Source: Paucimonas sp. (GTDB lineage: Bacteria > Pseudomonadota > Gammaproteobacteria > Pseudomonadales > Pseudomonadaceae). From it: a DNA stretch of 64,000 bases. Below, piece after piece: positions 59,357 to 64,000 of the stretch (within the stretch, counting starts at the first letter, position 1; every line of letters begins with the position of its first letter). Under the pieces are notes generated by a model. That model made no database searches. It saw only the letters and a program-made list of their open reading frames with translations, and was not told the origin of the DNA. The stretch spans positions 16,921-80,920 of the forward strand of contig JAIRVG010000075.1 in assembly GCA_031253995.1 (NCBI GenBank). The letters run 5' to 3'. Both the position numbers and the translations under genes were made by a program.

Positions 59357-61916
59357 CCGACCCGGGGGTACGCAGCAATGCCTCGAAGGCGTCCCGCTCC
59401 AGGGGGCGGCTCAGGTAGAAGCCCTGGACTTCGTGGCATTGCTCCATGCCGAGGGCGTGCAGCTGCTGCTCGGTCTCGACGCCTTCGGCGGTTACCGTCA
59501 GGCCCATGGCCTTGCCCAGGTTGATGATCGCCTGGACCACCGCCCGATCGTTGCTGTCGCTGCTCAGGCCGGCGACGAAGCGTTTGTCGATCTTGATGCT
59601 GTCGAACGGGTAGGTACGCAGGTAGCCCAGGGAGGAGTAGCCGGTGCCGAAATCGTCCATGTTCAGGCGTACGCCAAGTTCCTTCAGCGCATTCATGGTG
59701 CCCAGTGCGCCTTCTATATCGTTGAGCATGACGTTCTCGGTGATCTCCAGCTCCAGGCGCTGCGCGGGGAAGCCGGTTTCCACCAGGATGCGGCGAACGT
59801 CGGCGACCACGTCGCTGCGGGAGAACTGCGCCGGTGACAGGTTGACCGAGACCAGCAGGGGCGCGGGCCAGTCGCGGGCGATCTCGCAGGCGCTGCGCAA
59901 GACCCACAGGCCAAGGGGCACGATCAGTTCGGTCTGCTCGGCCAGGGGAATGAAGGTGTCCGGGCCCAGCAGGCCTTCCACCGGGTGCTGCCAGCGCACC
60001 AGGGTTTCCACCGACACGATTTCCAGGGTTTTCAGACGATAGCGCGGCTGGAAGTGCAGGACGAATTCGTGGTTCTTCACCGCCCGGCGCAGGTCGTTCT
60101 CCAGTTGCCGGCGGTACTGGATCTGCTGGTTCATTTCCACCGAGAAGTAGCGCCAGGTGTTCTTGCCCTCGGCCTTGGCCTGGTACAGGGCGATGTCGGC
60201 GCAGCGGATCAGCTCGCCCGGATCGAAACCCTGCAGGCGGGTCTGGGAGATGCCGAGGCTGGCGCCGATGTGCAGTTGCTGGTCCTCGTAGGGGATCGGT
60301 TGTTGTAGGTGATCGATGAGGCGGGCGCAGAAGCGGTCGACCTCGCTGCGGTTGTCCATGTTGGCAATCACCAGGATGAACTCGTCGCCCCCCAGGCGCG
60401 CCACCAGGTCACCGTCCCGGGTGCTGTCGCGCAGGCGTGCGGCTACTTCCAGCAGCACCGCATCGCCGGCGGCATGGCCGAGGGAGTCGTTGATCGGCTT
60501 GAAACTGTCGAGGTCAAGCAGGATCAGGGTCAACGGCGCGGCGTCCGGGCCCTTGAGCAGCGCCTGTTCGAGGAAGCGTGCAAGCTTGTTGCGGTTGGCC
60601 AGGCCGGTCAGGGCGTCGTGCATCGACAGGTGCTGGATGCGTGCGTGGGCGGCGACTTCGTCGGTAATGTCGCTGGCAGTACCGCGGAAGCCGGTGCGTT
60701 TGCCCTGGTGGTGGATCGGCCGCGCCGAGACCCGGCAGAAGCGCAGCAACTCGTGCCGGTCACGGTAGGCGCAACGCAGGTGCGAGCTCTGCTGGTCGGT
60801 GGGATCGTCGAGGTTGTCGAGCCAGGCGCCGAGGGGCGTGGTATCGCAGGTGAGCAGCAGGTTCAGCGGCTGGCCGAGCCATTCTTCTGTCGGATAGCCG
60901 GTGACGTCGACGAAGCGTTGGGACAGATAAGTCAGGCGCTGCTGTCGGTCGGTTTCCCAGATCCAGTCGGACGCGGCCTCGGCGACGGCGCGGAAACGCT
61001 GCTCGCTGGCCTCCAGGGCCTGGTTGCTGGCGTGCAGTTCGGCCAGGTTGTCATCGATCTGCCTTGAGGTGCGCAGGGCGTAGCGGAAGAACCAGGCCAT
61101 CAGCAGGCCCAGCACCAGCATGGCGCCGAGCAGGGGCGGCAGCATCGCCCAGAGCAGGCGATCGCCGGGACGTGGCGGGGTCCATTGCAGGGCATAGCCA
61201 AGCGCGTCGAGGGGCAATGTCGGGGCACTGGCGGACGCATCCGCCTTGATGATGTGGACGCCGCTGAGGCCGGCGTCATCGCCCAGCTCGTCCAGCTTGG
61301 CCTGGGTCAGTTGGTCGATGAACAGCATGACCGAGGTGGTTTGCGGGTCGATGGCGAGAACCTCGTCATCCGGCCGGATCGCCGCCGCGCTGAGCACCGC
61401 CGGCCAGCCATTGAACAGGACGTAGCGGCTCAGTTGCCCGCGTTCGGCGGCCAGGGCCCGGGCCTGGGCGATGATCGGCGCCAGCGGGGCATCGAGGTAG
61501 GCACTGACCGGGGCGTCGCTCAGTTGCCCCTTGAACAAACCGTACTTGGTGCGCTGATCGTCGACGACGAAGACCCCTTCATAGCCGCTGGCGGTGTACA
61601 GCGATTCCCCAACATTCTTCTCTATATAGGCCCAGCGCTTGTCCACTTCGCCATCCATGCGCTGGTAGGCGGCATTCCATACCGCGTAGCTGGACAGAAA
61701 CTGGCGCGAGGCTTCAAGGCGCTGCTGCAGGGCCTTGTCGGCGTAGAAGGCGCTTTTGTCGCTTTCCGTGCGATCGAGCTGGTTGGCGATCTTGAACAGG
61801 GCGCCCAGGGCGATCATGCAGGCGAGGCTGAACAGTATCGCGATGCCGATGATCAGTTTGCGTGCGTGCAGCCTGGGGCGTGAGGCGGGGGAATGGGCGC
61901 TGGCGTTCCTGTCCAT
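59328..61916 (-). CDS. CHASE4-PAS-GGDEF-EAL c-di-GMP protein
   Basis: 862 residues. Membrane helix at about 20-45, CHASE4-like periplasmic sensor to about 265 (SYAVWNAAYQRMDGE, a CHASE4 mark), second helix, PAS near 325-445 (AEAASDWIWETDRQQRLTYLS, here split), GGDEF at 509-513 with I-site RDGD, and an EAL domain whose signature is ETL (637-639, VETLVRWQHP) instead of EAL. DDFGTGYSS is intact, so phosphodiesterase activity is likely kept. Start 61916 chosen just before the arginine-rich segment and helix 1. Confidence 0.9.
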   Translation of the reverse strand: MDRNASAHSPASRPRLHARKLIIGIAILFSLACMIALGALFKIANQLDRTESDKSAFYADKALQQRLEASRQFLSSYAVWNAAYQRMDGEVDKRWAYIEKNVGESLYTASGYEGVFVVDDQRTKYGLFKGQLSDAPVSAYLDAPLAPIIAQARALAAERGQLSRYVLFNGWPAVLSAAAIRPDDEVLAIDPQTTSVMLFIDQLTQAKLDELGDDAGLSGVHIIKADASASAPTLPLDALGYALQWTPPRPGDRLLWAMLPPLLGAMLVLGLLMAWFFRYALRTSRQIDDNLAELHASNQALEASEQRFRAVAEAASDWIWETDRQQRLTYLSQRFVDVTGYPTEEWLGQPLNLLLTCDTTPLGAWLDNLDDPTDQQSSHLRCAYRDRHELLRFCRVSARPIHHQGKRTGFRGTASDITDEVAAHARIQHLSMHDALTGLANRNKLARFLEQALLKGPDAAPLTLILLDLDSFKPINDSLGHAAGDAVLLEVAARLRDSTRDGDLVARLGGDEFILVIANMDNRSEVDRFCARLIDHLQQPIPYEDQQLHIGASLGISQTRLQGFDPGELIRCADIALYQAKAEGKNTWRYFSVEMNQQIQYRRQLENDLRRAVKNHEFVLHFQPRYRLKTLEIVSVETLVRWQHPVEGLLGPDTFIPLAEQTELIVPLGLWVLRSACEIARDWPAPLLVSVNLSPAQFSRSDVVADVRRILVETGFPAQRLELEITENVMLNDIEGALGTMNALKELGVRLNMDDFGTGYSSLGYLRTYPFDSIKIDKRFVAGLSSDSNDRAVVQAIINLGKAMGLTVTAEGVETEQQLHALGMEQCHEVQGFYLSRPLERDAFEALLRTPGSAKPGAGAAP

Positions 61917-61987
61917 GACGTGCCGATCCTGTGGAATGCGCCGCGCGGAAAGGGAGCCTGGCGGAAACAGGGCCGCGCGAGTGAGCT

Positions 61988-63064
61988 TCACTCAGGATAG
62001 GCGACTCTCGCGATTGCGCTGTCGGCATCGGCAACGCCGACCTGGTCGCGGCCATTGTTCTTAGCGGTATACAAGGCGCGGTCGGCTTCGTTGAGCCAGG
62101 CGACCGGGTCGTCGAAGTCGGTGCGGCAGGTGGCCAGGCCGATGCTCAGGCTGATGCGCAGCTCCGGCAGGGATTCGTCGCGGTAGGCGGCGACCCGCTG
62201 GCGCAGGCGCTCCATGATGCGCGCGGCCTGCTGCAGGCTGGTTTCGGGAAGGATCACGCAGAACTCGTCGCCGCCATAGCGTCCGGCCAGGTCGTCTTCG
62301 CGCAGGTTGGCCTTGATCTCCTTGCTCAGGTGACGCAGGACGGCGTCGCCGACCACATGGCCGTAGCTGTCGTTGATGCGCTTGAAATGATCGATGTCGA
62401 TGATCGCGATCACTGCGCTGCGCTGCTGTTGCTGGCAGGTCTGGAACTTGAGTTGCAGCAGGTCCTTCCACGAGCCGTGGTTGAGCAGGCCGGTGAGGCT
62501 GTCGGTACGGCTCAGGGCGCTGAGGCTGCGCTTGTGCTCGGCAAGCTGGATCGCCAGGCGGTAGCACACCCAGCCGAGGGCCAGGGGGTAGAGGGTCAGC
62601 ATCGGCAGGCAGGCGTAGACCTGCTGGGTGGTGCTGACCAGTTGCAGGCCCGGTCCGAAGACCGCCAGGCCGAGCAGGATGCCGCAGGCCTGGGCGAGGA
62701 ATCCGCGAAGGAACAGGCGCTGGCCGCCAGCGGCGACATTGTTCATGGTCATCATCGACAGGATGGTGATGCTGGGCAGCGGGTTGAATTGCATGGTCGC
62801 GGCCCAGAAGCCGCCGGTCATCGAGTCGATGAGCAGGCTGCGCTGTTCGGTCTGGTAGGGCGTCTGCGAGCGCAGGCCAAGCACGTAGGCGACATGGGGC
62901 CAGGCCAGGCCGTTGAAGAACATGGCGATCCACACCCAGGTCGGTGGGTCGAGAGGTGCCATGCCGGCATACACACCGAGCAGGCCGATGCCCATGCCGA
63001 TGGTGCGCGGCGCATGGATCCTCCTGACAAATGAAAGTCCCTTGCCTCGTTTGTTGTCCGTCAT
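61988..63064 (-). CDS. MASE2-GGDEF diguanylate cyclase
   Basis: 358 residues. The N-terminal MASE2-like membrane domain (RRIHAPRTIGMGIGLLGVYAG, split, to about 180) has several helices as in AdrA/DgcC, then GGDEF at 264-268 (RYGGDEFCV) with I-site REDD. So it should be an active cyclase under product inhibition. Start 63064 follows a TTTTTTCCGGGGGG-like stretch without a classical SD; the frame opens at 63115. It is leftward, with the ribosomal operon starting on the other side. Confidence 0.92.
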   Translation of the reverse strand: MTDNKRGKGLSFVRRIHAPRTIGMGIGLLGVYAGMAPLDPPTWVWIAMFFNGLAWPHVAYVLGLRSQTPYQTEQRSLLIDSMTGGFWAATMQFNPLPSITILSMMTMNNVAAGGQRLFLRGFLAQACGILLGLAVFGPGLQLVSTTQQVYACLPMLTLYPLALGWVCYRLAIQLAEHKRSLSALSRTDSLTGLLNHGSWKDLLQLKFQTCQQQQRSAVIAIIDIDHFKRINDSYGHVVGDAVLRHLSKEIKANLREDDLAGRYGGDEFCVILPETSLQQAARIMERLRQRVAAYRDESLPELRISLSIGLATCRTDFDDPVAWLNEADRALYTAKNNGRDQVGVADADSAIARVAYPE

Positions 63065-63264
63065 GGTGTTCGTTTTTTCCGGGGGGCGCCGTTTATCGCA
63101 CAAAACCGCGGGCATTGTTGAACAATCGTGCGCCGCTCAAGAATGGCCTTGCGAGCCATTTGAAGGGCTCGGCCGTGCGCTGCTCTATATAGAAGGAGTT
63201 TTTGTGCAGGAAGGGTGCCGAAAACCGTGTTCGGCAAGTTTTTGAAAATTTTCGAAATATTCCC
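63065..63264. other. Spacer before rRNA promoters
   Basis: About 200 bases between the cyclase gene start and rRNA promoter P1. The right end (63236-63262) is AT-rich, like an UP element for RNA polymerase alpha. Nothing else is seen. Confidence 0.4.
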
Positions 63265-63292
63265 TTGACGGGTGTTTTTGAATCGGTAGAAT
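63265..63292 (+). promoter_or_regulatory. rRNA promoter P1
   Basis: -35 TTGACG (63265-63270), 16 bases, -10 TAGAAT (63287-63292), followed by a GC-rich discriminator GCGCCCCC as expected for ppGpp control. The stretch before it is AT-rich. Confidence 0.85.
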
Positions 63293-63383
63293 GCGCCCCC
63301 ACAGACAGCGAGTCATCGCCGAAGTAGCTGAAGCAAGTGTTTGAAGTTGAACGAGAAATTCTGAAAAACTTCAAAATAAACGC

Positions 63384-63411
63384 TTGACAGACTTAGAGGA
63401 AAGCGTAGAAT
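63384..63411 (+). promoter_or_regulatory. rRNA promoter P2
   Basis: -35 TTGACA (63384-63389), 16 bases, -10 TAGAAT (63406-63411), discriminator GCGCGCC, A-rich UP-like sequence upstream. It lies 119 bases after P1. Confidence 0.88.
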
Positions 63412-63446
63412 GCGCGCCTCGGTTGAGGCAAAACGCTTCGCCAAAC

Positions 63447-63458
63447 GCTCTTTAACAA
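63447..63458 (+). promoter_or_regulatory. boxA antitermination signal
   Basis: GCTCTTTAACAA, the rRNA leader boxA bound by NusB/S10. It stands 36 bases after P2's -10. Confidence 0.85.
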
Positions 63459-63609
63459 TCGAATCAAGCAATTCGTGTGGGTGCTTGTGATAATGGACTG
63501 ATAGTCAGAAAGATTATCAGCATCACAAGTGACTATACGAGAAATCGAAATAGTTCATTTTGAGATTGCTGAGCCAAGTTTAGGGTTTTCTCAAAACCCA
63601 AGCAGTATT

Positions 63610-64000
<391 letters not shown>

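Overview
This window is chromosomal DNA from a Pseudomonas, most likely of the P. putida group. The evidence is the partial 16S rRNA gene at the right end, the high GC content, REP/REPIN palindromes built on GTGGGAGCGGG and GCTGGCTTGCCAGC, and a typical Pseudomonas gene set (braCDEFG, rapA, pdxH, nhaA, dinG). I saw no insertion sequence, prophage, CRISPR array or tRNA gene.

Layout. 1-1544: a basic amino acid ABC transporter (binding protein and permease, cut by the window edge), followed by a LuxR-type solo regulator (1847-2515). 2902-11171: a seven-gene, translationally coupled operon that looks biosynthetic. It encodes an FAD oxidase, a HemK-like methyltransferase, an alpha-oxoamine synthase, an aminodeoxychorismate (ADC) mutase, a PabA-PabB fusion ADC synthase, an aminodeoxyprephenate dehydrogenase and a DHA2-type exporter. 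The three chorismate-branch enzymes should make 4-aminophenylpyruvate/4-aminophenylalanine, and the rest would tailor and export a product I cannot name. 11281-20366: DNA ligase and ligase-associated exonuclease split by an MscS channel gene, a penicillin-acylase/QuiP-like lipoprotein, a GST and SEC-C proteins. 20515-32082: envelope genes (three OmpA-family lipoproteins, a secreted collagen-like protein, a GH50-like glycosidase, a SlyB-like protein) mixed with dinG and pdxH. 32151-37151: nhaA, a PLP enzyme, an FAD dehydrogenase and a lipoprotein. 37322-42308: the branched-chain amino acid transporter operon. 43173-45356: a large tubulin/FtsZ-superfamily protein. 45554-53138: a beta-hydroxyacid dehydrogenase, an MHYT-GGDEF-EAL protein, an MFS transporter and rapA. 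53348-54217: three small proteins, the last a probable CcoM subunit of cbb3 oxidase preceded by two Anr boxes. 54268-58831: two SDR/LysR pairs and a histidine kinase. 59033-63064: two more c-di-GMP enzymes. 63265-64000: promoters, boxA and 5' part of an rRNA operon.

The two strongest candidates for undescribed biology are the 4-aminophenylalanine-type cluster with its LuxR solo (1847-11171) and the tubulin-like GTPase (43173-45356). The tandem Anr boxes in front of the 38-residue ccoM-like gene are the clearest regulatory finding. Starts were placed by signal peptides, Shine-Dalgarno sequences and overlaps; several genes use GTG or TTG.
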